Assembly: GCA_019638385.1 (NCBI GenBank)
Contig: JAHBTW010000023.1
Span: forward strand, 1-64,000
Origin: Saprospiraceae bacterium
Lineage (GTDB): Bacteria; Bacteroidota; Bacteroidia; Chitinophagales; Saprospiraceae
Length of the DNA: 64,000 nt
Reading direction: 5' to 3'
Below the pieces are notes generated by a model. The model made no database searches. It saw only the letters and a list, made by a program, of their open reading frames with translations, and had not been told where the DNA came from. This document shows positions 15,948 through 24,211 of the stretch, piece after piece; within the stretch, counting starts at the first letter, position 1; each line of letters begins with the position of its first letter. A program made the position numbers and the translations under genes.

Positions 15948-16910
15948 ATGGGTACTACCATCACAAGAACCATTCCATTGGTGCGCTTAGCGCAATTCGT
16001 AAACGGAGATGCCGGCAATCGCACTGCCTTTGTGAAAGAATTAGGCGACGCATTTCATGAAATCGGATTCGTAGGCGTCATTGATCACGGCATTTCCAAG
16101 CAGTTGATCAACGATTTTTACGATGCCTCCAAAGCGTTTTTCGCCTTGCCGGAAGCGGTAAAAAGAAAATACGAAGTGCCCGGCCTCGCCGGCCAACGGG
16201 GCTACACCTCCTTTGGTAAGGAGCATGCCAAACAATCGAAAGTGGCGGATTTGAAGGAGTTTTTTCAAATCGGCCAGGAAGTAACCGATGGCGACCCTAT
16301 AAAGGCCGAATACCCCGACAATGTGCATGTGGCCGAAGCTGCTGAATTCACCCGGCTCGGCACAGAATTGTACCGGGCATTTGAAAAAGCCGGCGCACAC
16401 CTGTTGCGCGCTATAGCGCTTCATCTGCACCTGCCGGAAAACTATTTCGACGAAAAAATCTACAACGGCAACAGCATCCTGCGCGCCATCCACTATCCAC
16501 CTATCACACAGGAGCCCGCCTCCGCCATCCGCGCCGAACAGCACGAAGACATCAACCTCATCACGCTCCTCGTAGGCGCTTCCGCCGGCGGACTGGAACT
16601 CCTCAATGCAGAAAATGAATGGATGCCCATTATGCCGGAAGACGACGAAATCGTAATCAATGTGGGCGATATGCTCCAACGCCTCACCAACAACTACCTT
16701 AAATCCACAACGCACCGCGTAGTGAATCCCCCGCGCGAATCCTGGCATCTGCCACGGCTGTCTATTCCGTTTTTCCTGCACCCCAAAAGCAACATGGATC
16801 TGAGTTGCCTGCCGGAATGCATAACCGAAGGCCGGCCCTTATCCTATGCACCCATCACCGCCGGCGAATACCTTAACGAGCGCCTGCGGGAGATCGGGCT
16901 CAAGAAGTAA
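15948..16910 (+). CDS. Isopenicillin N synthase-family 2-oxoglutarate/Fe(II) oxygenase
   Basis: This 320-residue protein has an N-terminal DIOX_N domain (residues 7-120) and a 2OG-Fe(II) oxygenase domain with the metal triad His199-x-Asp201 (EQHEDIN) and His256 (TTHRVVN), plus Arg270/Ser272 in RLSIPFF for 2-oxoglutarate. All catalytic residues are present, so it should be active. Relatives hydroxylate or cyclise diverse small molecules, and the substrate is unknown. No nonribosomal peptide synthetase or other biosynthetic cluster surrounds it, so the family name should not be read as antibiotic synthesis. tatA follows after 61 nt with its own promoter. Confidence 0.9.
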   Translation: MGTTITRTIPLVRLAQFVNGDAGNRTAFVKELGDAFHEIGFVGVIDHGISKQLINDFYDASKAFFALPEAVKRKYEVPGLAGQRGYTSFGKEHAKQSKVADLKEFFQIGQEVTDGDPIKAEYPDNVHVAEAAEFTRLGTELYRAFEKAGAHLLRAIALHLHLPENYFDEKIYNGNSILRAIHYPPITQEPASAIRAEQHEDINLITLLVGASAGGLELLNAENEWMPIMPEDDEIVINVGDMLQRLTNNYLKSTTHRVVNPPRESWHLPRLSIPFFLHPKSNMDLSCLPECITEGRPLSYAPITAGEYLNERLREIGLKK

Positions 16911-16920
16911 CAAGGTATTT

Positions 16921-16951
16921 TTGGTTGGTTGTGGGATTAGCCGTAACTTTG
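16921..16951 (+). promoter_or_regulatory. tatA promoter
   Basis: TTG (16921-16923), 20 nt, TAACTTTG (16944-16951), then 20 nt to the ATG at 16972. Two further TTG triplets (16925, 16929) occur in the same run. Confidence 0.65.
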
Positions 16952-16971
16952 AAGTCAATAAATCGCAAAAC

Positions 16972-17217
16972 ATGAATATTCTGTTGTTTTTCAGCTTGGG
17001 AGGTTCGGAGATTCTCGTCATCTTCGGCGTTGTATTGCTGCTTTTCGGGGGCAAAAAAATCCCCGAACTGATGCGCGGCATCGGAAAAGGCATACGAGAG
17101 TTTAATTCTGCCCGCTCGTCTATTGAATCAGAACTCAAAGAAGGCATAAGAGATGCCGAGCGGAAAGAATTAGAAAATAAAGCTCAAAAGCAGGAAGGTC
17201 CGATCGAACGGTACTAA
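16972..17217 (+). CDS. tatA: Twin-arginine translocase subunit TatA/TatE
   Basis: This 81-residue protein has one N-terminal membrane helix (about 10-24, EILVIFGVVLLLFGG), the FGGKKIPELMRGIGKGIREF hinge and amphipathic helix that define TatA, and a charged C-terminal tail. TatA oligomers form the pore through which folded Tat substrates cross the inner membrane. The start at 16972 is fixed by the promoter and by the family; the frame is open further upstream but encodes nothing recognisable. tatC is not in the window. Confidence 0.94.
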   Translation: MNILLFFSLGGSEILVIFGVVLLLFGGKKIPELMRGIGKGIREFNSARSSIESELKEGIRDAERKELENKAQKQEGPIERY

Positions 17218-17238
17218 ACTGCTTTAAAAAAGTGAAAC

Positions 17239-17297
17239 CGCAACTAGAAGCGCCCTGTAGTCGGGGTTTTCCGACATCCAGAGCGTCTCCTGTTGCG
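17239..17297. repeat. Imperfect long inverted repeat between tatA and DUF937 gene
   Basis: The arms cgcaac...cgc..ctg...gtcgg (17239-17264) and the reverse complement on the right (ending gttgcg at 17297) share CGCAAC, CGC, CTG and GTCGG in register, with a ggtttt centre. A second short stem (GCGCT-tttg-AGCGC, 17312-17325) follows. It lies between two convergent genes and probably acts as a bidirectional transcription end, or is a dispersed palindrome. No T-run is adjacent. Confidence 0.5.
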
Positions 17298-17342
17298 ATT
17301 TCGTCGTTGTAGCGCTTTTGAGCGCCGGGCGGAGTTCAGGTA

Positions 17343-17969
17343 CTACTTTTTCTTAAAGAGATTCCCCAGTACGTTCATCCCAATTCTTGCTATATCGTCC
17401 ACAGCGCTGCCGTCGCCGTCTTTGTCGAGCAAACGGGTAACGAGGCTTGAGGCCGGGTTGCTTTGCGCCTGACGGGAATTGGCCGTTCCTGATAGAAGGG
17501 AAGCCAACCCGCCTATGTCCAAGCCTTGTTCGCGTTTCGTTTTGCCGAGCATACCCATTACCAAGGGGGCCAATATCTGCATCATATTGCCGGTCTGATT
17601 GGAGTTCAGGCCGCTCATTTGGCTGATCATATCTGCGGCGGGGTTTTGACGATCACCGAGGATGTGCTGCAAGATTCCGGCGCCGTTGAGTGCCCGATTG
17701 CCCTCCTGTGCCTGCGTTTGGCCGCCCAATAAGCCGGCTAAGTTATTGAGGATGCTGCCGTCGTGGTCGCGATCCAATGCGCCTGCAATGGCTGCGGCGC
17801 CCTGTTCGTTGGAGGCGTTGCGCGCCAAAGCGCTCACCAAGGTAGTCATAATTCCGGAGGCGGCCATAGCCGTTTGTTGGCGATCGGCGCCCCCAATTTG
17901 CGAACTGAGTTGATCTACCAAATCATCCGGCAACTGCCCCTGGAGAACATCCATTAAATTAAGATTCAT
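17343..17969 (-). CDS. DUF937 domain-containing protein
   Basis: This 208-residue protein starts MNLNLMDVLQGQLPDDLVDQL and has two DUF937 modules rich in Gly/Ala/Gln: one around residues 60-90 (DRDHDGSILNNLAGLLGG) and another near 175-205 (DKDGDGSAVDDIARIGMNVLG). The acidic DxDxDG loops resemble EF-hand-like turns. The domain's function is unknown. No signal peptide or membrane helix is present, so it is probably cytoplasmic. A possible -7 box (TAGATTTG at 18064-18071, minus strand) lies about 95 nt upstream. Confidence 0.85.
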   Translation of the reverse strand: MNLNLMDVLQGQLPDDLVDQLSSQIGGADRQQTAMAASGIMTTLVSALARNASNEQGAAAIAGALDRDHDGSILNNLAGLLGGQTQAQEGNRALNGAGILQHILGDRQNPAADMISQMSGLNSNQTGNMMQILAPLVMGMLGKTKREQGLDIGGLASLLSGTANSRQAQSNPASSLVTRLLDKDGDGSAVDDIARIGMNVLGNLFKKK

Positions 17970-18126
17970 CGTATTAGTCGTTTGGTTTGAAAAAATCGCG
18001 ATTGGGACGGATCGCTCATACGAGAGTCACTTCGCCGCCCTGACGCTTTTACAAATAGCATCACAAATCTATTAAAAAAGTAAAGACAGGCTGTTTTTAA
18101 AACTACTTATTTGCACAAAGGAAGCC

Positions 18127-19023
18127 TCAGCGCACCGGCCGCAAAGAGTATCCTTCGGCCCGCAAAAGTGCGATAACACCGCGCGCTCCGGCGAGGTGCC
18201 CGGCGCCTACAGCGAAAAATACGGGTTGGCTTATCATCATTTCAGCCATCACGGGTATCCAGTTGGCATTGCGGGTGTCTAAGAGCAGACTCGTATATTC
18301 GCCCATGCCGGACTCGCCTTCGAGCATTTCCTGTAGCCCGTAGAGGTCTTGTTTTTTGTACCGTTCTACCAACTGATCAATTTCGGGGCTGTCCGAGGAT
18401 TCTGATTTGAGCGATTGCACAAGCATGTCGGCCTGTGCTTTATAAGGTATGCTGTCGAATATGCTCATCTGGTAGGCGGCCGTTTCTAAGCCTGCCACGG
18501 GTTTTCCGGCGTTACGCGCCATATCCAACAATTCTATTTCATAAGATTTCATTTCGCCCATGGCTTCTCCTCCGCCCTGTTGCCCCATCATCGCCGATAA
18601 AAACATGGGTTTGACCCGCTCTAAAAGAAAGATGGGCAAGCCCATGTCGGCAAAATGTTTATTTACCAATTCGTAATCTTCCTTGCTGAGCAGGTCGCGC
18701 AAAGTGGTACCGTTGCGCATGAACGCCTTCATCAGCAGCGGAAGCATGGCAGCGATATCGGTCATTTCTTCCAAATCAATTTCGAAGGCCACCTTAGCAC
18801 AGCGGTCGAAGGCGGTAACGGTAGAATCGGTGAGAATAAAATCCTCCTTTCCAATGAGGTGAATGGTGCCGAACAGGTAGGAAGGCTGCTCCATGCCCTT
18901 GCCGCTGATTTCCCATAGTAAGGAGTTTTCGGCAGCAGTAGGGGCCAGGTTGTTGCCCGCAGGCTGCGCAAAGAGCAGGATGCCTTGTAAAAGCAGTGTC
19001 AATGATATTAAAAAACGGCTCAT
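18127..19023 (-). CDS. TraB/GumN family protein, exported
   Basis: This 298-residue protein has a signal peptide (residues 1-19, ending LLFAQ) and a TraB/GumN domain: SLLWEISGKGMEQPSYLFGTIH (starting near residue 34), the KVAFEIDLEE block and the C-terminal VGAGHLAGARGVIALLRAEG. The two GxxH-type motifs (GTIH and GAGH) are the conserved putative metal/catalytic residues of this group, related to TIKI/PrgY proteases. It is likely a periplasmic metallo-hydrolase, but substrate and activity are unproven. It stands between convergent/tandem minus-strand genes with 100-150 nt spacers and no clear operon. Confidence 0.88.
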   Translation of the reverse strand: MSRFLISLTLLLQGILLFAQPAGNNLAPTAAENSLLWEISGKGMEQPSYLFGTIHLIGKEDFILTDSTVTAFDRCAKVAFEIDLEEMTDIAAMLPLLMKAFMRNGTTLRDLLSKEDYELVNKHFADMGLPIFLLERVKPMFLSAMMGQQGGGEAMGEMKSYEIELLDMARNAGKPVAGLETAAYQMSIFDSIPYKAQADMLVQSLKSESSDSPEIDQLVERYKKQDLYGLQEMLEGESGMGEYTSLLLDTRNANWIPVMAEMMISQPVFFAVGAGHLAGARGVIALLRAEGYSLRPVR

Positions 19024-19144
19024 AAGTATGGTTTGATTTTACTTCCCATAAACGACGGCTATATGTAAAAGTTGTAACGCCTGCGGCCGGCTGAAGAAAC
19101 AGCGCGAATACGCAGATTAGTCTTCACCCGGTCTTGTTGTTGAT

Positions 19145-19753
19145 TCACTTGCGCCGAAAATATTCCGACTTGAGTTTGCTGAGAAACTCCGGCGTAACGC
19201 CGATGTAGGCGGCGATCTGCTTTTGCGATAGCCGTTCAATGAGGGTGGGATATTGCCGGCAAAACAAAGCGAAACGCTCCATAGCGGAGAGGCTGAGGTT
19301 GTCCAACAGTCGTTGTCGGTTGGCCACTAAGGAGTTCTCCGTAATAATGCGGAAAAAGCGCTCAAACTTGGGAATATCAAGATAGAGCTGCTCCTGATCT
19401 GTCTTGGAAAGCAATAGCACTTCAGTTTCTTCAAGTGCGTCAATGTACAGATTACCGGGCTTTTGAGTGAGCAGGCTGTACATGTCGCCGATCCACCAAT
19501 CGGGCGGCGCAAATTGCAGGATGTGCTCGAAGCCGTTACTATCTACGGTGTATCCGCGCAGGCATCCCTCCACTACGAAAGCAGAATGCCTGCACACGTC
19601 TCCTTCCTGTAAAAGAAACTGCTTCTTTTTCAGCTTTTTAGTGCTGAGCAGTCCCAGGAAATGCTCTTGTTCACGCCTGTCAAGCGCAATGTGTTTGGCA
19701 ATATTATTCAGAATAAGGTTGAAAAGCATCTTGTACTCCGGTTGATATTCCAT
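19145..19753 (-). CDS. Crp/Fnr family transcriptional regulator
   Basis: This 202-residue protein has an N-terminal cyclic-nucleotide-binding-like beta-barrel (about 15-125, with QFLLQEGDVCRHSAFVVEGCL) and a C-terminal winged helix (about 150-200, LSQKQIAAYIGVTPEFLSKL as recognition region). It lacks the Cys cluster of Fnr. The effector-binding loop is not the canonical cAMP motif, as is usual for the many small Crp-like regulators of Bacteroidota, so the signal is unknown. The gene is divergent from the DUF5684 gene with under 100 nt between starts; autoregulation or control of that gene is possible but not shown. Confidence 0.9.
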   Translation of the reverse strand: MEYQPEYKMLFNLILNNIAKHIALDRREQEHFLGLLSTKKLKKKQFLLQEGDVCRHSAFVVEGCLRGYTVDSNGFEHILQFAPPDWWIGDMYSLLTQKPGNLYIDALEETEVLLLSKTDQEQLYLDIPKFERFFRIITENSLVANRQRLLDNLSLSAMERFALFCRQYPTLIERLSQKQIAAYIGVTPEFLSKLKSEYFRRK

Positions 19754-19806
19754 CTATGAAGCCTTTGTTATGAAAAAAGGTTTAGAAACACATTTCCAAA
19801 AAACGC

Positions 19807-19814
19807 TACTTTTG
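19807..19814 (+). promoter_or_regulatory. -7 element of the DUF5684 gene
   Basis: TACTTTTG matches TAnnTTTG and lies 30 nt before the ATG at 19845. No TTG at the standard distance. Confidence 0.5.
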
Positions 19815-19844
19815 GCGATTGTTTCACCTAAAAACTTTTGCATC

Positions 19845-20258
19845 ATGGGCAACGGAGAAGGCATAGTCATTGCTTTTGTTTTCTTTTTTTTCCTCGCGTT
19901 CATTGTATTGTACGTTGCAGCTCTTTGGAAAATATTCGAAAAGGCCGGCAAGCCCGGCTGGGCTGCTATTGTCCCCATTTACAACCTCATTGTATGGGTA
20001 GAAATTATCCGAAAGCCGGGTCATTGGGTATTGCTGATGCTGATTCCCTATATCGGGGTGATATGGCAAGTATGGGCGCTCAACCTGTTGGTCAAGAGCT
20101 TCGGAAAGGATGAAGGCTATACGCTCGGATGCCTTTTTCTGCCCTTTGTGTTTTTCCCTATCCTCGGTTTCGGCGATGCTCAATACTTAGGCTTACCCGG
20201 TGCAGAACCGCAAAAACAGTTGGCCGCGCGGGAAGATATTCTCGACGATATCGTGTAG
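19845..20258 (+). CDS. DUF5684-type small membrane protein
   Basis: The 137-residue protein has three hydrophobic segments (about 5-29, 60-80, 90-110) and the characteristic WKIFEKAGKPGWAAIVPIYN motif after the first helix, as in DUF5684 proteins and in the N-terminal part of some signal peptidase I-like proteins. No Ser/Lys catalytic dyad is present, so it is not a peptidase. The function is unknown. I chose ATG 19845 (MGNGEG) because it follows the promoter; an upstream in-frame ATG at 19770 precedes the -7 box. Confidence 0.82.
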   Translation: MGNGEGIVIAFVFFFFLAFIVLYVAALWKIFEKAGKPGWAAIVPIYNLIVWVEIIRKPGHWVLLMLIPYIGVIWQVWALNLLVKSFGKDEGYTLGCLFLPFVFFPILGFGDAQYLGLPGAEPQKQLAAREDILDDIV

Positions 20259-20303
20259 CCTCAAAATATACCCCGGAGACACAAAGCATGATTCTATTAT
20301 TCG

Positions 20304-20343
20304 CAGGTCTGCCTGCCTAAGCTCCGTTAGGCAGTCAGACCTG
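20304..20343. repeat. Near-perfect 17-bp stem hairpin
   Basis: CAGGTCTG-c-CTGCCTAA (20304-20320) and TTAGGCAG-t-CAGACCTG (20327-20343) form a 17-bp stem with one mismatch and a gctccg loop. It lies 45 nt after the DUF5684 stop in a 304-nt gap. The absence of a T-run argues against a simple intrinsic terminator on the plus strand. It may be a dispersed palindromic element or a 3'-end stabiliser. The rest of the gap (to 20563) holds a promoter box and no other recognised feature. Confidence 0.7.
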
Positions 20344-20457
20344 TGCATTTGAAGCAAAAACCCCGGCGCCTGGTTATATGAAACCCCAGTCTTTCTCCTC
20401 CATCGTTGTTCCAGTAATTCCTTTTTATATGAAAATTTAACTTATGCTAATTTTTTA

Positions 20458-20465
20458 TATTTTTG
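20458..20465 (+). promoter_or_regulatory. -7 element upstream of the OmpA-TSP3 gene
   Basis: TATTTTTG matches TAnnTTTG in an A+T-rich stretch, 98 nt before the ATG at 20564, implying a leader of about 90 nt. No clear TTG at 18-20 nt upstream. Confidence 0.45.
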
Positions 20466-20563
20466 CCGTTGTCAAGACGCATGCTTAACGCTCCTTCCTG
20501 TATATCAGGCGGTCCGTTTTGAGGCGACCTATTTAGTTTATCAGCGCTTTTGCATCAACCGAC

Positions 20564-22207
20564 ATGAGAGGAATTATTACAAGTATCACAGCATTGTTGT
20601 TACCGGTATTGCTTTGGGGGCAACCCAATTGGGAGTTTGGTATTACCGGCGGCGGCTTTATGTATCAAGGCGATGTGGCGCCTTCCAGCCTTCCGGTATT
20701 GCGGGAAACCCGGCCCGGCTACGGTGCGCTACTGCGCAAGCACATAGGATCATCTTTCGCATTAAGGGGAAGCTTTTTGAGTGGAAGGCTCAGCGGGAAT
20801 GATGCCAATATCAATGACCGCCAAATTCGGAAAGTCCGGCATATTCGTTTTGAAAGCCGTATTATGGAAGCCGGGCTGATGTTGGAGTGGGAGCCTTTTG
20901 CCGCAGCGCGTTATCCGGGGATACTCCAATTTCGAAGAATCATATCGCCTTATGTATATGCAGGGCCGGCCTGGTATAAAAATGAAGTAACGGCCGATTA
21001 CACCTCCATGCCGGGCGACGGTATGTGGGGAGCGGTTCGACAGGATCAGGTTTCTGAATTCCCCAATAACGGCTTCACGGTAGCATTCGGCGGCGGCTTG
21101 CACATTGATTTGACGCCGCGCAGCATGATAAGTATTGAGGTCGGCGCCCGGCCGGCTTTCAACGACTATATTGATCGGGTGAGCTACGCCGGCAATACAA
21201 CTCGCAACGATTGGTACGGCTATGCGGGCCTTAACTACAACTACCGGTTTGCACTCAAAGACCGCGACCGCGACCAAATCCCCGACCGATACGACTTGTG
21301 CCCGGCCATTCCCGGCGTCATCAGCGCGATGGGCTGCCCCGATGCCGACGGCGACGGCCTGGAAGACCTGGAAGACATGTGCCCCCATGCCGCCGGGCCG
21401 AGGGCCGCCAACGGCTGTCCGGACGCCGATGGCGATACCATACCCGACCACTTGGATGACTGCCCGCTCGAAGCAGGCCCCGAACACACCAAAGGCTGCC
21501 CGGATACGGATGAAGACGGCATACCCGACAAGGACGATGAGTGCCCGCTGCAAGCCGGTACAGCCGAATACAAAGGCTGCCCCGATACCGACGGCGACGG
21601 CATACCCGACCACCTGGACGAATGCCCCGAAGAAGCCGGCGTACCGGAAAAGCAAGGCTGCCCCTACCGCGATACCGACGGCGACGGCATTTTTGACGAT
21701 TTCGATGACTGCCCGGATATTCCCGGCCCGGAAGCCTTGAAGGGCTGCCCGGATACCGATGGCGACGGCATTGCCGACAAAGACGACCGCTGTCCGGACA
21801 TGGCCGGAGCGCCCGAACTGAAAGGATGCCCGGTCATAACCGAAGAAAAAAAGAAATTGCTGACGGCCGCTCGCATTGGTATAGAGTTTGAAACCGGAAG
21901 CGCAAAACTCAAACCGCAGTCCGGTAAAATTTTGGATGGCATAGCAGAAATCCTTCAGGAGTATCCGACCTATCACCTCACAATATCCGGCCATACCGAC
22001 AACAGAGGCGATGCTGCCAAAAACCTTACCCTCTCCAAACAGCGGGCAAAGACATGTAGAGACTATCTCGTAGCCAAAGATATTTTGGAAAGCCGGTTGT
22101 CGTCGCAGGGCTTCGGTCAAACGAAGCCGATAGCGAGCAACAAAACCGCCGACGGCCGCAAACACAACCGCCGGGTAGAGTTCGATTTGACAGTTCCGGA
22201 GGAATAA
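20564..22207 (+). CDS. OmpA-family outer-membrane protein with thrombospondin type 3 repeats
   Basis: This 547-residue envelope protein has a signal peptide (1-19, ending LLWGQ), a DUF6089-like N-terminal beta-barrel (about 20-225; WEFGITGGGFMYQGDV), about seven calcium-binding TSP3 repeats (about 230-420; DADGDGLEDLEDMCP-type units separated by GCPD) and a C-terminal OmpA peptidoglycan-binding domain (about 435-545; TISGHTDNRGDAAKN, LSKQRA). It likely anchors the outer membrane to peptidoglycan through an extended Ca2+-stabilised stalk. The TSP3 region is repetitive at DNA level. The next gene encodes a protein resembling its N-terminal barrel, suggesting duplication or a functional pair. 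Confidence 0.93.
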   Translation: MRGIITSITALLLPVLLWGQPNWEFGITGGGFMYQGDVAPSSLPVLRETRPGYGALLRKHIGSSFALRGSFLSGRLSGNDANINDRQIRKVRHIRFESRIMEAGLMLEWEPFAAARYPGILQFRRIISPYVYAGPAWYKNEVTADYTSMPGDGMWGAVRQDQVSEFPNNGFTVAFGGGLHIDLTPRSMISIEVGARPAFNDYIDRVSYAGNTTRNDWYGYAGLNYNYRFALKDRDRDQIPDRYDLCPAIPGVISAMGCPDADGDGLEDLEDMCPHAAGPRAANGCPDADGDTIPDHLDDCPLEAGPEHTKGCPDTDEDGIPDKDDECPLQAGTAEYKGCPDTDGDGIPDHLDECPEEAGVPEKQGCPYRDTDGDGIFDDFDDCPDIPGPEALKGCPDTDGDGIADKDDRCPDMAGAPELKGCPVITEEKKKLLTAARIGIEFETGSAKLKPQSGKILDGIAEILQEYPTYHLTISGHTDNRGDAAKNLTLSKQRAKTCRDYLVAKDILESRLSSQGFGQTKPIASNKTADGRKHNRRVEFDLTVPEE

Positions 22208-22209
22208 AA

Positions 22210-22240
22210 TTGCATCCTTCCCGAATTGGCCGTATTTTTG
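22210..22240 (+). promoter_or_regulatory. Promoter of the DUF6089 gene
   Basis: TTG (22210-22212), 20 nt, TATTTTTG (22233-22240), then 21 nt to ATG 22262. The TTG starts three bases after the stop of the upstream gene, so the gene has its own promoter despite the short spacer. Confidence 0.65.
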
Positions 22241-22261
22241 GCTTCAAAATTTTCGCATACT

Positions 22262-22936
22262 ATGAAAAATCTGTTACTCACAGTGTTCATCGCGCTGTTT
22301 TGCAACCTGATTACAGCACAATCCAGCATTGAACTCGGGCTGATCGCCGGGCCTTCGGGCTATCAGGGCGATGTGACCAACAACCCCTTTTGGGAACTAA
22401 AACAAACCAGCGTCGGGCTGGGGCTTTTCGCCCGTTTTTCATTAGACGATAGTTGGGCCATGAGAACCGGGGCCACTTACATCCGCATTTCAGGCGACGA
22501 CTTTGACAATGCCGACCGAGACCGCAGAGCTTTCGCCTTTCACAACAACCTCATCGAGTTGTCCATCGTCGGCGAGTGGGAACCTTGGGAACGCAATCGC
22601 TTAGACGGGCGGCTCGCCGTTTCGCCCTACCTTGTCGGCGGCGCCGGTTTTTTGTACACCAATCCCAATGTTGATTTTTCTCAATTTCAGGGCGATCTGC
22701 TCACCCGGAATGTTATCAGAGATCGCGACACGCCGTATTCCAAATTCCGGGTAGTGCTTCCTGCGGGCATCGGCATAAAATACCAGATACAAGATATATG
22801 GGTGCTCGGTCTTGAGGCCGTTATCCGATATCCTTTCACCGATTACTTAGACGGCATCAGTTATTCGGGTAATCCACAGAAGAATGATTGGTATGCGTTG
22901 CTCGGTTTAACCGTTGCCCGCAAGTTGGGGCGGTGA
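22262..22936 (+). CDS. DUF6089 family outer-membrane beta-barrel protein
   Basis: This 224-residue protein has a signal peptide (about 1-20, ending NLITAQ) and the DUF6089 pattern: IELGLIAGPSGYQGDVTNNP, SVGLGLFARFSL, GGAGFLYTNPNVDFSQ and a final DWYALLGLTVARKLG strand. An eight-stranded outer-membrane barrel is likely. The first half parallels the N-terminal domain of the preceding OmpA-TSP3 protein (YQGDV near residue 35 in both; KNDWYALLGL versus RNDWYGYAGL near the barrel end). Function unknown. ATG 22262 is chosen because it follows the promoter and gives a standard signal peptide. Confidence 0.85.
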   Translation: MKNLLLTVFIALFCNLITAQSSIELGLIAGPSGYQGDVTNNPFWELKQTSVGLGLFARFSLDDSWAMRTGATYIRISGDDFDNADRDRRAFAFHNNLIELSIVGEWEPWERNRLDGRLAVSPYLVGGAGFLYTNPNVDFSQFQGDLLTRNVIRDRDTPYSKFRVVLPAGIGIKYQIQDIWVLGLEAVIRYPFTDYLDGISYSGNPQKNDWYALLGLTVARKLGR

Positions 22937-23035
22937 CGATAACGGCGTTCATTTTTCGCACCGGAATCAACCGCAAATAGATTCGGGTGTTATTCCTACT
23001 GGTTTTGTGAATATGCCGGAAAAAATTTGAGTAAT

Positions 23036-24202
23036 ATGAAATTCAGTTTTTTAGTTTTTGCGCTTTTTGCTTGTGCTGTCGGCGTTCGCGCGGAAGGCAT
23101 CCGTTTTTTTGAAGGCTCCTGGGAGGAGGCATTGGCGGAAGCCAAGCGCTTAGATCGCGTTATTTTTGTAGATGCCTACGCCGTGTGGTGCGGGCCTTGC
23201 AAAAAGATGGCAGCAGATGTGTTCCCCAACGATAAAGTGGGAGAGTTTTACAACAAAAACTTCGTCAACCTCAAACTCGATATGGAGCGCGGCGAGGGCC
23301 TTAAATTCCGGGAGAAATATCCGGTATCTGCTTTCCCGACATTGTTTTACATAGACTTTACTGGCGAAATCGTACAGCAGGTGCGCGGTGCTCAGCAGGT
23401 AGAGGGCTTCCTCGAATTGGGTAAAAAGGCGCTGTCGCAAATTGATCGCAGCCAACAATACGTCACTGCCTACGAAAACGGCGACCGCGACCCGGAGCTG
23501 GTTTTCAACTACGTCCGGGCACTCAACAAGGCAGGTAAGCCGAGCCTGAAAATCGCCAACGACTACCTTCGTACGCAAAAAGACCTCAGCACGCCTTTCA
23601 ATCTCCGCTTTATATTTGAAGCTGCCGCCGAGGCCGATTCGCGTATTTTCGACCTGCTCATCCAACACAGAAAGGCCATTGAACCGCTCGAATCTGCACA
23701 GGCTGTAAAAGACCGCATCCGCGAAGCATGCGAGGCAACGGCTCAAAAGGCAGTGGAGTTTCGCAATCGCAGCCTGTTTGATGAGGCAGTTGCCAAAATG
23801 AAAAAAAACTACCCCGAAAAAGCCGCTGCTTTCCAACTTTCGATGGAAATGGACTATTGGTCGGCTATGGGCGATATGGATAAATACATTGCCGCCTGCA
23901 ACAATTACGCGAAGAAAGAAGCCGCAAAGGACCCCAACGCGCTATCGCAATTAGGCTCTTCCATTGCCAAACAATTCGGCCACGAGCCTAAAGCACTACA
24001 GGCTGCCGAAACTTTTGTCAAATCGGCCGCCGACAAAAGCACCGATTACAAACTCCACCTCAACTACGCTGCCATCCTGCATCGCAACGGCAAAAAAGAC
24101 AAGGCATTGGCCGCAGCCCGCAAAGCCCTCGAACTGGCTAAGCCTGCCGGCGACCAAGCCGTTCGTTCTGTAGAATATTATATCCAACAACTCAACAAAT
24201 AA
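23036..24202 (+). CDS. Exported thioredoxin-family protein with helical C-terminal region (copy 1)
   Basis: This 388-residue protein has a signal peptide (1-19, ending GVRA), a thioredoxin domain with active site WCGPC (Cys52/Cys55) followed by the cis-proline loop VSAFPTLFYID (about 97-107), and a long alpha-helical C-terminal half (about 140-388) that looks TPR-like (YAAILHRNGKKDKALAAARKALELAK). It would work as a periplasmic thiol-disulfide oxidoreductase or reductant carrier; the helical part may bind partners. The next gene is a clear paralogue 9 nt downstream with the same layout, so a tandem duplication is inferred. Confidence 0.88.
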   Translation: MKFSFLVFALFACAVGVRAEGIRFFEGSWEEALAEAKRLDRVIFVDAYAVWCGPCKKMAADVFPNDKVGEFYNKNFVNLKLDMERGEGLKFREKYPVSAFPTLFYIDFTGEIVQQVRGAQQVEGFLELGKKALSQIDRSQQYVTAYENGDRDPELVFNYVRALNKAGKPSLKIANDYLRTQKDLSTPFNLRFIFEAAAEADSRIFDLLIQHRKAIEPLESAQAVKDRIREACEATAQKAVEFRNRSLFDEAVAKMKKNYPEKAAAFQLSMEMDYWSAMGDMDKYIAACNNYAKKEAAKDPNALSQLGSSIAKQFGHEPKALQAAETFVKSAADKSTDYKLHLNYAAILHRNGKKDKALAAARKALELAKPAGDQAVRSVEYYIQQLNK

Positions 24203-24211
24203 CCACCACTG

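Noticed and set aside
15948..16910. Beta-lactam biosynthesis suggested by the isopenicillin N synthase family
   Set aside because: No peptide synthetase, acyltransferase or resistance gene is nearby; this oxygenase family is broad.
20762..22165. Long antisense frame opposite the OmpA-TSP3 gene
   Set aside because: It mirrors the TSP3 coding repeats, has no family signature, and the forward strand carries a signal peptide, TSP3 repeats and an OmpA domain.
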